This document shows, one piece after another, positions 35,601 through 42,879 of a stretch of DNA of 64,000 bases. A program made the translations under genes and the position numbers. The notes beneath the pieces were generated by a model. It saw only the letters and a program-made list of their open reading frames with translations, did not search any database and was not told the origin of the DNA. The DNA lies in NCBI GenBank assembly GCA_016793245.1, contig JAEUHW010000026.1, positions 28,236 to 92,235 on the forward strand, written 5' to 3'. How positions within the stretch are numbered: the stretch's first letter is position 1; each line of letters begins with the position of its first letter. Source of the DNA: Planctomycetota bacterium (GTDB lineage: Bacteria > Planctomycetota > UBA1135 > JADKAF01).

Positions 35601-35696
35601 CGCGTGAATCTGCTGCACGTCGCTCCCACGATCCTCGATCTCGTCGGCGTGCCCGTGCCCGCCGCGATGGACCGCAAGCCTCTGCGCTTGCGCTGA
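32655..35696 (+). CDS. Alkaline-phosphatase-superfamily hydrolase with internal membrane block
   Basis: A 1013-residue exported protein (signal peptide 1-24, ending GASAQD) of the type I phosphodiesterase/nucleotide pyrophosphatase group. The active-site set is complete: metal Asp44 in LGFDGMD, nucleophile candidate Ser85 in NPAQSPVAWAA, then GETDRVQH near residue 668, VSDHGFSSF near 740 and GDHCSVD near 920. Between the first and second halves lie three or four membrane helices (about 145-260), then a coiled-coil-like stretch (about 370-420, KRKIAALEAIKPRGYKES). The fold may thus be tethered while the catalytic part faces the periplasm. The ending, with DLVGVPVPAAMDRKPLRL, is typical of these hydrolases. 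Substrate is unknown. It opens the co-directional run of isoprenoid genes, 11 bases before the prenyl synthase. Confidence 0.82.
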   Translation: MQMLRTALQALLFAVLAALGASAQDGGSGGLDRGKSRVIVLGFDGMDAMVSEHYMRGEAPVMPFLAGLAKQGTYEPMATTNPAQSPVAWAAMNSGVNPGKTGVFDFVARQIPDGGKNGRVPQPTLGLAKQGTYSLRDYQSPGFATKVAGGIALAFLALGLLLWLAARLGLPCRGITAGLLLGLCFGISVAWLISWERFDPWRSAIGGLAMALVVGGAAQLLLGRRFVTPWPLAFVLLGLCTGVPAGLRIHELARALPPELPAAERANVAEPFWKATSEAGIGFDGFQMAMTFPVEEIENTRVLAGLGVPCGRLSFGDWFLYDETEAGERTSQTAGFIYPLKAERKESGATFRTKLGGPRNFLEEHRVDAQIDEVKRKIAALEAIKPRGYKESVERNTKLEALREEKAKLEAEKAASRTQIDLEIRIPAPPALHQVTGRAIEALLALQHFTGGVEQMLRQNLSLLGQASTSAWDALDVALAIEAALKGEGEGLRAAGKSFPAAAGELQRALDALRTDAERKAEVTLQGTTQRMAAREWSRDFYELSFVMQELWGPAVVKSDSITRAKVMSLYPMKLYVSPLNLDATKQPFHQNITYPRAFGQELTDLLGKPFETLGWACATHPLKDALIDEQTFLEDVEAKWNFRRELLLKLLDGTDARVSFFLFGETDRVQHMFFRYLDQQHPLHAEHTKNTGKLRFFGETIDARDAIAVIYRKADELCREVHERFVAKDPNAVMMVVSDHGFSSFRREFHLQNWLREKGYLVIKAEQEDAFKAEARAGSLFEGAGIFTAIDWEKTKAYSVGLGKVYLNRADREKWFDDSGKEHPGLVKPEECDALMDEISRGLLAERDADGKQVFRAIYKAKDIYQGDQWQVEADLYVGFQYGYRISWEASLGAMGLTTDENGQRAFSGPLKDNVLKWSGDHCSVDPSYVTGVFFSNRKLAVDPADKDYELPPRPANDPLPTPARFEDAPGLKFDDRNAPARVNLLHVAPTILDLVGVPVPAAMDRKPLRLR

Positions 35697-35707
35697 GCGC
35701 CCGAGGG

Positions 35708-36616
35708 ATGCCGGCGATGAGCTCCACGTGGAGCGCGACGCGTCTCGCGCAGGTCCTCGCGACGGAGAAGGCGCGCGTCGACGAGCTGCTGCGAGCGGCA
35801 CTCCCGCGCGTCGAGGACTACCCGCGCGCCGCCGACGTCGCGCGCGCGATGGAGCACGCGGTGATGGCGGGGGGGAAGCGCCTCCGCGCGATCCTGATCT
35901 TCGCCGTGGCCGAGCTGCTCGGCGCGAGCGAGAAGCGCGTGAAGGAGCTGGCGCTGGCCGTCGAGTTCATCCACACCTCGTCGCTGGTCCTCGACGATCT
36001 GCCGGCGATGGACGACGCGGATCTGCGCCGCGGCCAGCCCACGGTGCACAAGGTCTTCGGCGAGGCGACGGCGATCCTCTGCGCGAACGCGCTGCTCATG
36101 CTCGCGTTCGAGCTGCTCGCCCGCGCCGAGCTCCGCCCCCGCGACAAGGACCGGCTCATCGAGCAGGCCGCGCGCTGCGTCGGGCTGCCGGGCATGATCG
36201 GAGGGCAAGCCGCGGATCTGCGCTTGATGACCGCCGGCGCCGATCTCGCGACCGTGGAGTACATCCACGCGCACAAGACGGGTGTGCTCTTTCTCTACGC
36301 CCTCGGCGGCGCCGCGCGCGCCTGCGGCGCGAACGACGCGCAGATCGCCGCGCTCGAGAGCTACGCGCGCAACCTGGGGCTCGCGTTCCAGATCACGGAT
36401 GACCTCCTCGATCGCACCGGCGCCGTGGAGGAGGTGGGGAAGACGCTGCACAAGGACCGCGACAAGACGACCTTCGTCGATCTCGGCGGCGTCGAGGAAG
36501 CGCGCCGCGTGGTGGAAGAGCTCATCGCGACCGCGCAGGCCTCGCTCGCGCTCTTCGACCAGCGCGCCGATGCGCTGCGCGCCGTCGCGGACTTCGTGCG
36601 CGTCCGGCGCTACTGA
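35708..36616 (+). CDS. Short-chain trans-polyprenyl diphosphate synthase (farnesyl/geranylgeranyl type)
   Basis: A 302-residue trans-isoprenyl diphosphate synthase that condenses IPP onto allylic diphosphates to make C15 or C20 chains. The first aspartate-rich motif is DDLPAMDD (Asp96-97 and Asp102), with two extra residues inside as in bacterial FPP/GGPP synthases. The second is DDLLD in FQITDDLLDRTG. GGKRLR (about 55-60) binds IPP, and GQAADL and HKTG are also in place. The residues just before DDLPA (FIHTSSLVL) lack a bulky pair, but chain length cannot be fixed from this. Met 35717 is an alternative start. It sits between two phosphatase-superfamily genes and upstream of prenol-kinase-like and UbiA genes, so it is the likely prenyl donor source. 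Confidence 0.9.
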   Translation: MPAMSSTWSATRLAQVLATEKARVDELLRAALPRVEDYPRAADVARAMEHAVMAGGKRLRAILIFAVAELLGASEKRVKELALAVEFIHTSSLVLDDLPAMDDADLRRGQPTVHKVFGEATAILCANALLMLAFELLARAELRPRDKDRLIEQAARCVGLPGMIGGQAADLRLMTAGADLATVEYIHAHKTGVLFLYALGGAARACGANDAQIAALESYARNLGLAFQITDDLLDRTGAVEEVGKTLHKDRDKTTFVDLGGVEEARRVVEELIATAQASLALFDQRADALRAVADFVRVRRY

Positions 36617-36625
36617 TCGCACGCC

Positions 36626-38566
36626 ATGACCGAACCCGAGCAGAGCGAGCCGCGCGAGGATTCGGGCGGGATGCGCCCCGCGGAAGGCCTCGCGCTGCGC
36701 GAGCGCTTGCGCGAGCTCGGCTATCTGCAGGATCCGCTCGCGCGCTTCCTCTCGCAGGGCGCGCAGGGGCCGCAGTCGCTGACGCGGAGCTACGTCGAGG
36801 TCGGCGCGAAGGTCGGCGTGGTGCTGGGGCTGCTCTTCTTCGCGCTGCTCGCCGCGGGCTTCGCGGCGGCGGGGCGCTTCGTGCTGCTCGATACGCGCGA
36901 TCTCATGCTCTTCCACGCGTACTTGCTGCTGCTCGCGCTGCCGCTCGGCGTGCTGATCGGCTTGCTCCTCGCCGCGTTCTTCGCGCTCTACGCGCGCTTC
37001 TCGCGCCGCGCGCTGACCAAGGTCGCACTCGCCGCGCGGAAGTGCGCGGTGATCGTGGCGCTCGGCACGCTCGGCTATCTCCTGCTCGCGTGGCTGCGCC
37101 TGCGCGAGAACTTGATCGGCGCGGGCTGGTTCACCGATCTCGCGGCGGCCGCCGTGTGCGCGGGCTCTGCCTGGCTCGTCGGTCGCGCGACCTTCGCCGC
37201 GGCCCTCTACCTCGGCGCGCGCCGCCGCCGCCGCGATCCGCTGGAGATCGAGCCGCCGAAGCGCGGGCTCTATTCTTTGCTCGCCCTGCTGGTGCTGCTC
37301 GCCTTTGGCTTCGCCGCGCTGCTGCTCGCCGGGCGCCCGCAGGATCGCTTGCCGCGCGAGGCGTTCCAAGTCGAGCGCGATGCACGCGCCGTGCTGCTGC
37401 TCGGCATCGACGGGCTCGAGCTCGACGCGGTGCAAGCGCTCGTGCGCGAAGGTTCGCTCCCGCACTTCCGCGCGTTGCTCGAGGAGGGCGCGCTCTGCCG
37501 GCTCGCCGACGAGGAGCCGAAGCATCCGCTCCGCTGGTGGACCGGGCTCTCGACGGGCTTCGCCGCGGATCGCCACGGCATCGCAGGGCCCACGCACGAG
37601 CGCCCGCGCGGGCTCGCGGGCTCGATCTTCGTGCCCGACGGCGCGATCGGCTTCGCCGAGGTGCTGGACCACGTGATGCCGCTGCTCGAGCTCTCGAGTG
37701 CCGCGCCGTTCTCCGCGGGGCTCCTGCTCGAGAAGAGCGCGCTCGAGATCGCCTCCGATGCGAGCGTCGGCGCCGCCACCGTGAACTGGTGGATGACGCA
37801 TCCGGTGAACGCGGCCCTGCCGGCGCAGCAGCTCTCCGAGCTCGCGATCTGGCAGAGCTGGTCGCGCGAAGGCGCGCCCGCGGCGAACGCCGCGACACCG
37901 AGTGAGCTCGGCGCGCTGCTCGCGCGCGTCGGCGAGCGTCCCGCGCTGTCGGAGCAGCTCTCCGCGAGCGAGCGCGCGATCCGCTCGGCGCGCGCGCTCG
38001 ACCGCAGCGCCGCGGCCGTGGGCACGGCCCTGCTCGAAGCTCCCTCGCCGCCGCGCTTCGCGCAGATCGGCTTCTTCGGAGCGAACGCGCTGCACGACGC
38101 CCTGCGCGGCGAGCACCTGAGCCTCGTCGCCGAGCGCGAGCGCGTCGCCGCGTTGATCGCGCACGTGGCAGAGCTCGATGCGCTGCTCGGGCGCCTGCGC
38201 GCGGCGCTCCTCCGCGCCCATCCCGAGGCCGTGCTCTGTCTCGTCGCCTCGCCGCCGACGCAGCGCACGCCGGACGGGCCGCGCATCGGCCTCGGCGGCT
38301 GGTGCGTGTTCGCGGGCGCTGGCCTCGCCGAGGCGGCGCGCCGACCGCGCGAGCTGGCGCGCTTCGACCTCGTTCCCACGCTGCTCCGCCTGCTCGGCTG
38401 TCCGGTCAGCGCGGAGATGCCGGGCCAATCGATCGCGGAGCGGCTCTTCGGCGTGCCCGAGCGCGAGCGGATTTCGTCCTTCGGTCCGCCGGCGCTGCGA
38501 CCGTTACCCACGGTGGAGGAAGACCGCGACGCGCTGGAGTTGATGCGCGCCCTCGGCTACCTCTGA
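36626..38566 (+). CDS. Membrane protein with degenerate alkaline-phosphatase-superfamily domain
   Basis: A 646-residue protein. Five or six membrane helices occupy about residues 60-240 (VVLGLLFFALLAAGFAA, LLLLALPLGVLIGLLLAAFF, SLLALLVLLAFGFAALLLAG). The rest follows the phosphodiesterase fold: VLLLGIDGLELD near 255, then PKHPLRWWTGLSTGFAADRHGI, and the family's C-terminal FDLVPTLLRLLGCPVSAEMPGQSI and MRALGYL. The key residues look lost. The nucleophile position has His300 before PLRWW where relatives have Ser/Thr, the DxxxH segment reads FFGANALHD, and the SDHG position reads VASPPTQ. It is therefore probably a non-catalytic binding or sensing homologue. It overlaps the next gene by one base, so it is linked to the prenol-kinase-like gene. 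Confidence 0.72.
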   Translation: MTEPEQSEPREDSGGMRPAEGLALRERLRELGYLQDPLARFLSQGAQGPQSLTRSYVEVGAKVGVVLGLLFFALLAAGFAAAGRFVLLDTRDLMLFHAYLLLLALPLGVLIGLLLAAFFALYARFSRRALTKVALAARKCAVIVALGTLGYLLLAWLRLRENLIGAGWFTDLAAAAVCAGSAWLVGRATFAAALYLGARRRRRDPLEIEPPKRGLYSLLALLVLLAFGFAALLLAGRPQDRLPREAFQVERDARAVLLLGIDGLELDAVQALVREGSLPHFRALLEEGALCRLADEEPKHPLRWWTGLSTGFAADRHGIAGPTHERPRGLAGSIFVPDGAIGFAEVLDHVMPLLELSSAAPFSAGLLLEKSALEIASDASVGAATVNWWMTHPVNAALPAQQLSELAIWQSWSREGAPAANAATPSELGALLARVGERPALSEQLSASERAIRSARALDRSAAAVGTALLEAPSPPRFAQIGFFGANALHDALRGEHLSLVAERERVAALIAHVAELDALLGRLRAALLRAHPEAVLCLVASPPTQRTPDGPRIGLGGWCVFAGAGLAEAARRPRELARFDLVPTLLRLLGCPVSAEMPGQSIAERLFGVPERERISSFGPPALRPLPTVEEDRDALELMRALGYL

Positions 38567-39201
38567 TGCTCTCGCCCATGCCCCCGGATCGACCGCAACC
38601 GCCCGGCATCAGCTCGAAGGAGCTCGTGCGCCAGCTCGTCCACGCCTCGCTCGGCGTGGTCGCGCTCTCGTTGCGTTGGCTCACCTGGCCGCAGGCGGTC
38701 GCGTTCGCCGGCGCCGCGGTCGTGCACAATCTGCTCGTGCTGCCGTACGTGCCGTGGGGGAAGCCGCTCTTCCGCGAGGGCGAAGCGCGCTTCGGCGGCA
38801 TCGCGCTCTATCCCGTCGTCGTGCTCGCGCTGGTGGTCGCGCTGCCGCTGCATCTCGCCGCGGCCGCGTGGATGGTGCTCGCGATCGGCGATGGCGCGAG
38901 CAACGTGTGCGGTCGGACGCTCGGCGTCGTGAAGCTCCCGTGGAACCGCAGGAAGTCCTGGGCCGGCTCGCTCGGCTTCTGGATCCTCGCGACGCCGTGC
39001 GCGGCGGGCGCTCTGCTCTTCGTCGCGGCGAACCCGGACTCGGGCGCCGGCGCCATCTCGCCGCTCACGGCGTTCGCGATGGCGGCCGCCGCTTCGGCCG
39101 CGGGAGCGCTCGTGGAGTCGCTGCCGATCGACCTCGACGACAACGTCACCGTGGGCGCCGCGAGCGGCGCCGTGCTCGCGCTCTGGTCCGCGCTGAGCTA
39201 G
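38566..39201 (+). CDS. Phytol/dolichol kinase-like membrane protein (VTE5-type)
   Basis: A 211-residue polytopic membrane protein of the dolichol kinase/CDP-diglyceride synthetase superfamily. The conserved core is IGDGASNVCGRTLG, then KLPWNRRKSWAGSLGF, matching the GDG...G...K-x-P-x-N-x-x-KSWAGS pattern of plant and cyanobacterial phytol kinase (VTE5), which uses CTP to phosphorylate a prenyl alcohol. An early ELVRQLVHASLGVVALSL is also typical. The final LPIDLDDNVTVGAASG has the NVTVxxxSG end of the family. The ATG at 38566 overlaps the previous stop by one base; Met 38578 is possible. It is directly followed by a DUF92/VTE6-like gene. Together they could convert prenol to prenyl phosphate and then diphosphate. 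Substrate is inferred. Confidence 0.8.
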   Translation: MLSPMPPDRPQPPGISSKELVRQLVHASLGVVALSLRWLTWPQAVAFAGAAVVHNLLVLPYVPWGKPLFREGEARFGGIALYPVVVLALVVALPLHLAAAAWMVLAIGDGASNVCGRTLGVVKLPWNRRKSWAGSLGFWILATPCAAGALLFVAANPDSGAGAISPLTAFAMAAAASAAGALVESLPIDLDDNVTVGAASGAVLALWSALS

Positions 39202-39227
39202 CGCGAAGCACACTGGAAGGAACACGC

Positions 39228-39950
39228 ATGGAACCGTGGATGTACGCGCTGGGCTTGAACGCAGGTCTCGCGGCGCTCGCCTATGCCGCGGGCACCGTGT
39301 CGCGCTCCGGTGTGATCGGCGGCGTGATCGTGGGTTCCGCGATCTACCTCTGCGTCGGCTTGCCCGGCTGGCTGATGCTCGTCGGCTTCTTCGTCTTGGG
39401 CTCCGCCGCGAGCAAGCTCGGCTACCAACGCAAGGCCGCGCTCGGCGTCGCGCAAGAGGATCGCGGAAGGCGCGGCGCGAAGCACGCGCTCGCCAACTGC
39501 GGCACCGCACTCGCCTGCGCGATCGCGTTCCACTTCTGGCCCCATCCCGCGTGGCTCTTCGCCTACGTCGGCGCCTTCGCCACCGCGCTCTCCGACACCT
39601 CGGCGTCCGAGATCGGGCAGCTCTACGGCAAGACACCGATCTTGATCACGACGTTCAAGCGCGTGCCGGTCGGCACCGAGGGCGCGGTCTCGCTCGAAGG
39701 CACGCTCGCCGGCATCGCCGCGAGCTTGGTGCTGGCACTCCTCGCCTGGGCCGTCGGCCTCGCCGCCGGAGGCGCCGGTCTCCACTTCGTGTGGGTGATC
39801 GCCGTCGCGGCCTTCGTCGGCAACACCCTCGAGTCCTACCTCGGCGCGACCATCGAGGGCTTGAAGGGCATCGACAACGAAGTGATCAACTTCGCGAACA
39901 CCGTGATCGGCGCGGGCACCGCCGCGGCGCTCTGCCTCCTCGTCCTCTGA
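39228..39950 (+). CDS. DUF92 family membrane protein (VTE6-like, putative prenyl-phosphate kinase)
   Basis: A 240-residue polytopic membrane protein of the DUF92/TIGR00297 family. Diagnostic segments are SKLGYQRK, ALSDTSASEIGQLYGK, TFKRVPVGTEGAVSLEGT and the final DNEVINFANTVIG. Plant VTE6, in this family, phosphorylates phytyl phosphate to phytyl diphosphate, the step after VTE5. In bacteria the family is usually unassigned. Being 26 bases downstream of a VTE5-like gene, and next to a prenyl synthase and UbiA, favours the same two-step kinase role. The start at Met 39228 gives the first helix (ALGLNAGLAALAYAAG). All expected motifs are present. Confidence 0.85.
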   Translation: MEPWMYALGLNAGLAALAYAAGTVSRSGVIGGVIVGSAIYLCVGLPGWLMLVGFFVLGSAASKLGYQRKAALGVAQEDRGRRGAKHALANCGTALACAIAFHFWPHPAWLFAYVGAFATALSDTSASEIGQLYGKTPILITTFKRVPVGTEGAVSLEGTLAGIAASLVLALLAWAVGLAAGGAGLHFVWVIAVAAFVGNTLESYLGATIEGLKGIDNEVINFANTVIGAGTAAALCLLVL

Positions 39951-39969
39951 TCGCGCGAACGCACGGCGC

Positions 39970-41028
39970 ATGCAAATGAGCAGCTCGAACCCCACAGCCG
40001 CCCGCCCGCAGGGCTTCCTCGCGAAGCTCGAGCTCTACTGGCGCTACGCGCGGCCGTTCACGCTGCTGCCGCCGCTGCTCGGCATGATCTCCGGCGCGGT
40101 CTCCGCCCTCGGCGCGGTCGCCGTCCATGAACGGAAGTCGCTGGGCGAGATCCTCTCCGAGCGCGGCACGACCTATCTCGGCTTCGTGTTCATCGGCGCG
40201 CTCATGGCCGCGGCGCTGAACGCCGCGAGCAACGTGCTGAACCAGTGGACCGACCTCGAGAACGACCGCATCAACAAGCCGAAGCGCCCGCTGCCCGCGG
40301 GCGAGGTCACGGTCGCCGAGACGATCGTCTACTTCGTCGTGCTGTACGCGCTGAGCCTCCTCGCCGCCTACTTCGTGACGCCGCTCTCGGTCTACGGCTC
40401 GGCCGAGCTCTCCTTCTGGCAGCAGCACCAGTGCTTCGCCATCGTGCTGGTCGGCGCCTTCTTCACCTACATCTACTCCGCACCTCCCGCGCGCACGAAG
40501 CGCTGGGCCTGGCCCGCGCAGATCACCATCGCGATCCCGCGCGGCTGCTTGCTGAAGGTCGCAGGCTGGACCTGCGTCGCGGGCGCCTTCAGCGACGTCG
40601 AGCCCTGGTTCATCGGCGGCGTCTTCCTGCTCTTCTTGCTCGGCGCCTCCGCCACCAAGGACTTCGCCGACATGAAGGGCGACGCCGCCGCCGGCTGCCT
40701 CACCCTGCCGGTGAAGTACGGCCCGCGCTCCGCGGCCTACCAGATCGCGCCCTTCTTCGTCGTCCCGTGGCTGCTGATCCCGATCGGCACCTTCGTCACG
40801 CGCGGCGACGTCGACGGCGACGGCCTCGGCGACCCGATCCTCTCGGGCAATCCCTACCTGCTGGTCGGCCTCGCGACCCTGCTCTTCCTCTACGGCCTCT
40901 ACACGCTGCGGCTCATCCTGAAGGATCCGGAGAGCCTGGCGACCGTCGAGAACCATCCGTCGTGGACGCACATGTACCGGATGATGATGGTGGCGCAGAT
41001 CGGGTTCGCGGTGGCGTACCTGGTCTGA
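39970..41028 (+). CDS. UbiA-family prenyltransferase
   Basis: A 352-residue membrane prenyltransferase. The first aspartate motif NQWTDLEND (N91, D95, D99) and the second KDFADMKGD are both intact and bind the Mg-diphosphate of the prenyl donor. About nine hydrophobic helices are visible. The N-terminal YWRYARPFTLLPPLLGMISG is the usual UbiA entry segment. UbiA enzymes attach a prenyl chain to an aromatic ring, heme, chlorophyllide or glycerol phosphate; the acceptor cannot be told from sequence. It closes the run of prenyl genes (19 bases after the DUF92 gene), so its donor is probably the product of the synthase or of the kinase pair. It is longer than E. coli UbiA, because of an N-terminal stretch and loops. 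Confidence 0.88.
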   Translation: MQMSSSNPTAARPQGFLAKLELYWRYARPFTLLPPLLGMISGAVSALGAVAVHERKSLGEILSERGTTYLGFVFIGALMAAALNAASNVLNQWTDLENDRINKPKRPLPAGEVTVAETIVYFVVLYALSLLAAYFVTPLSVYGSAELSFWQQHQCFAIVLVGAFFTYIYSAPPARTKRWAWPAQITIAIPRGCLLKVAGWTCVAGAFSDVEPWFIGGVFLLFLLGASATKDFADMKGDAAAGCLTLPVKYGPRSAAYQIAPFFVVPWLLIPIGTFVTRGDVDGDGLGDPILSGNPYLLVGLATLLFLYGLYTLRLILKDPESLATVENHPSWTHMYRMMMVAQIGFAVAYLV

Positions 41029-41401
41029 TCTCGGCCTGCACCTCGGGGCGTCATCGACGAAGTTCGTTCGCGGTCGCATGCTGCGCCGGGCGGCGTCGCA
41101 TCCCCGCCCGGATGAAGAGGTGCTCATCGCGAATCGTGCGAGCTGGTCCGGCGGGGAGCGGGGAGTAGACTCGGGGCGGTTTCCGCGCGAAGCGGCGGAT
41201 GCCGGTTCTGCATTCGGCCGAGGCGGCGACTTCAACGTGTCGCGCCATCGCAGGCTAGCGGCCCGCGGAAGAAGTGCTTCGGGGTCGGGAACGATGCCTC
41301 GAGCGGCCCGCACAGGCTGAGGAGCGCGTCGGCTCAGGCGACGAACGCTCGGTGATCGAGGCGTGTGCTCCCGCCGAAGGACTTCTGGGAACGGCGGTTG
41401 G
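41029..41401. other. Gap without a supported gene
   Basis: About 370 bases after the UbiA gene and before the sensor kinase. Frames are short and arginine-rich. Base composition begins to shift here from the prenyl cluster into the accessory island. No hairpin or repeat was recognised. Confidence 0.45.
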
Positions 41402-42526
41402 ATGTCCATCAGCATCCTTGACGATCTGGCACAGCTCATCGAGCGCGAGCGCGACGCATTGCTCGCGGAGTGGCGGGTGCAAGTGCGGGAGCTTCCCGCG
41501 GCGCGGGATCTGGATGTGCCGACGCTGAACGATCACATCCCTCACCTGCTCGCCGAGCTGGCCGGCTCGATGCGAGCCGGTTCGGACGAATCGATCGCCG
41601 AGGCCCTGGTCGACGGCAGTCCGCCCGCTCACGGCCTGCAGCGGGTCAAAGATGCGTTCGATATCGAGGAGGTCGTCGCCGAATACAACATCCTGCGCGG
41701 CTGCATCCACGATCTGGCCGAGCAGCACGGCTTGAGCATGCGCGGTCGGCCATTCCACGTCCTGAACCGCGTCTTGGATGGAGCGATCGGGTCTGCAGTG
41801 CAGTCGTTCGCCACCCAGAAGGCGCTCGAAGTTCGGCAGCGGCGGGAGGAGTATCTGGCGTTCGTGGCCCATGACCTCCGCACCCCGTTGGGTGCGATCT
41901 CGCTCTCCGCGCGCGTGCTCGAGGTGCTCCTCACTCGCGATCACCTCGCGACGCCAGAGACCGCGCCGATGCTGAAGGCCCTCAACCGGAACGTGCAACG
42001 CGTTCAGGATCTGGTCGAGAAGGTCCTGAAGGAGAACACGAGCTTGGAGAGCGAGGTCGGCGTCAAGCTGGAGCGCCGACGCTTCGATCTGTGGCCCCTG
42101 GTCGAAGCGCTGATCCACGACCTCCACCCCGTCGCAGGGACCGGCTCGACGCGTCTCGTGAACACGATTCCCGAGGATCTCGTCGTCTACGCCGACGCGA
42201 GCTTGTTGCGACGTGTGTTCCAGAATCTGATCGCCAACGCGATCTCCTATACGCCGCGAGGAGAGGTCGTGATCGGGGCGAGCATGACGAACGATGGGGG
42301 CACTGCCGAGTGCTTCGTTCGCGACAATGGCTCCGGCATACCGGAGGACCGTCGCCGCGCCGTTTTCGACAAGCGCGAGACCGACCCCGACAAGGAGGGC
42401 GGATGGGGACTCGGCCTAGCCATCGTCAAGACCTTCGTCGAGGCCCACAGCGGAGTGGTGAAGTTGGAGAGCGAGCTCGGAGCTGGCTCGAACTTGCGGT
42501 TCACGCTCCCCGGACAACTGCGCTAG
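41402..42526 (+). CDS. Sensor histidine kinase with RsbRD-like N-terminal domain
   Basis: A 374-residue cytosolic kinase. The N-terminal 150 residues (DDLAQLIERERDALLAEWR, HIPHLLAELAGSMRAG, and ILRGCIHDLAEQ) resemble the helical RsbRD/RsbT-antagonist N-terminal domain, or similar stress-sensor input domains. The HisKA domain has the H-box FVAHDLRTPLG. The ATPase domain carries the N-box NLIANAISYTP, the G-box RDNGSGIP, the F-box-like VFDKRETDPDKEGGWGLGL and G2. Met 41402 is chosen; an earlier Met at 41363 gives only a short basic leader. No response regulator is adjacent. It converges with the AbiEii fragment, with overlapping stops. Which signal it reads is not known. Confidence 0.82.
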   Translation: MSISILDDLAQLIERERDALLAEWRVQVRELPAARDLDVPTLNDHIPHLLAELAGSMRAGSDESIAEALVDGSPPAHGLQRVKDAFDIEEVVAEYNILRGCIHDLAEQHGLSMRGRPFHVLNRVLDGAIGSAVQSFATQKALEVRQRREEYLAFVAHDLRTPLGAISLSARVLEVLLTRDHLATPETAPMLKALNRNVQRVQDLVEKVLKENTSLESEVGVKLERRRFDLWPLVEALIHDLHPVAGTGSTRLVNTIPEDLVVYADASLLRRVFQNLIANAISYTPRGEVVIGASMTNDGGTAECFVRDNGSGIPEDRRRAVFDKRETDPDKEGGWGLGLAIVKTFVEAHSGVVKLESELGAGSNLRFTLPGQLR

Positions 42527-42879
42527 CGCCTCAACCAAGCGGTGCAGCTGCTGCTCCACGCATCGGTCGTGGAGATGGCGTTCGCGAGAGGCGCGCCTTC
42601 GAAGGCGTGAGGCCTGAAGAGGAGCCAGGCATCGTAGAAGTCTTTCCTGCGGCTGTTCCTCGTGCGCGGATCGACCCTCGCGTGGAACTTCTCGGCGATG
42701 AGGGGCTCTCGCGGGTCGCCCCAGAGCTCGGGGGCAGCGAACTCGAGCCGCGTGGGATCGCGGAGCGACTCCGCCCGTCGCGTCACGATGTCCCCGAAAC
42801 CGACATCGATCTGCTTGGCGACCCGCGCCTTGTCGATGGCTCGCGCCGCTTCGAAGTTCGCGAGCTCAGCGCGCAGCAT
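42523..42879 (-). pseudogene. AbiEii/AbiGii-type nucleotidyltransferase toxin, C-terminal fragment
   Basis: About 118 codons that match only the C-terminal half of AbiEii-type toxins (type IV toxin-antitoxin). The recognisable stretch is QIDVGFGDIVT, PREPLIAEKFHA, NSRRKDFYDAWLL and the closing FEGAPLANAI. The N-terminal catalytic half with the GSxxxR and first aspartate motifs is absent, and the frame begins inside the 3' end of the upstream TPR gene. It is therefore a truncated, probably inactive remnant. A truncated AbiEi antitoxin-like gene lies 3.5 kb upstream in the same direction. The C-terminal tail past ISTT looks non-homologous as well. Confidence 0.72.

Noticed and set aside
42523..42879. 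Intact small nucleotidyltransferase gene
   Set aside because: The N-terminal catalytic motifs of the family are missing and the frame starts inside the previous gene, so it is treated as a remnant.
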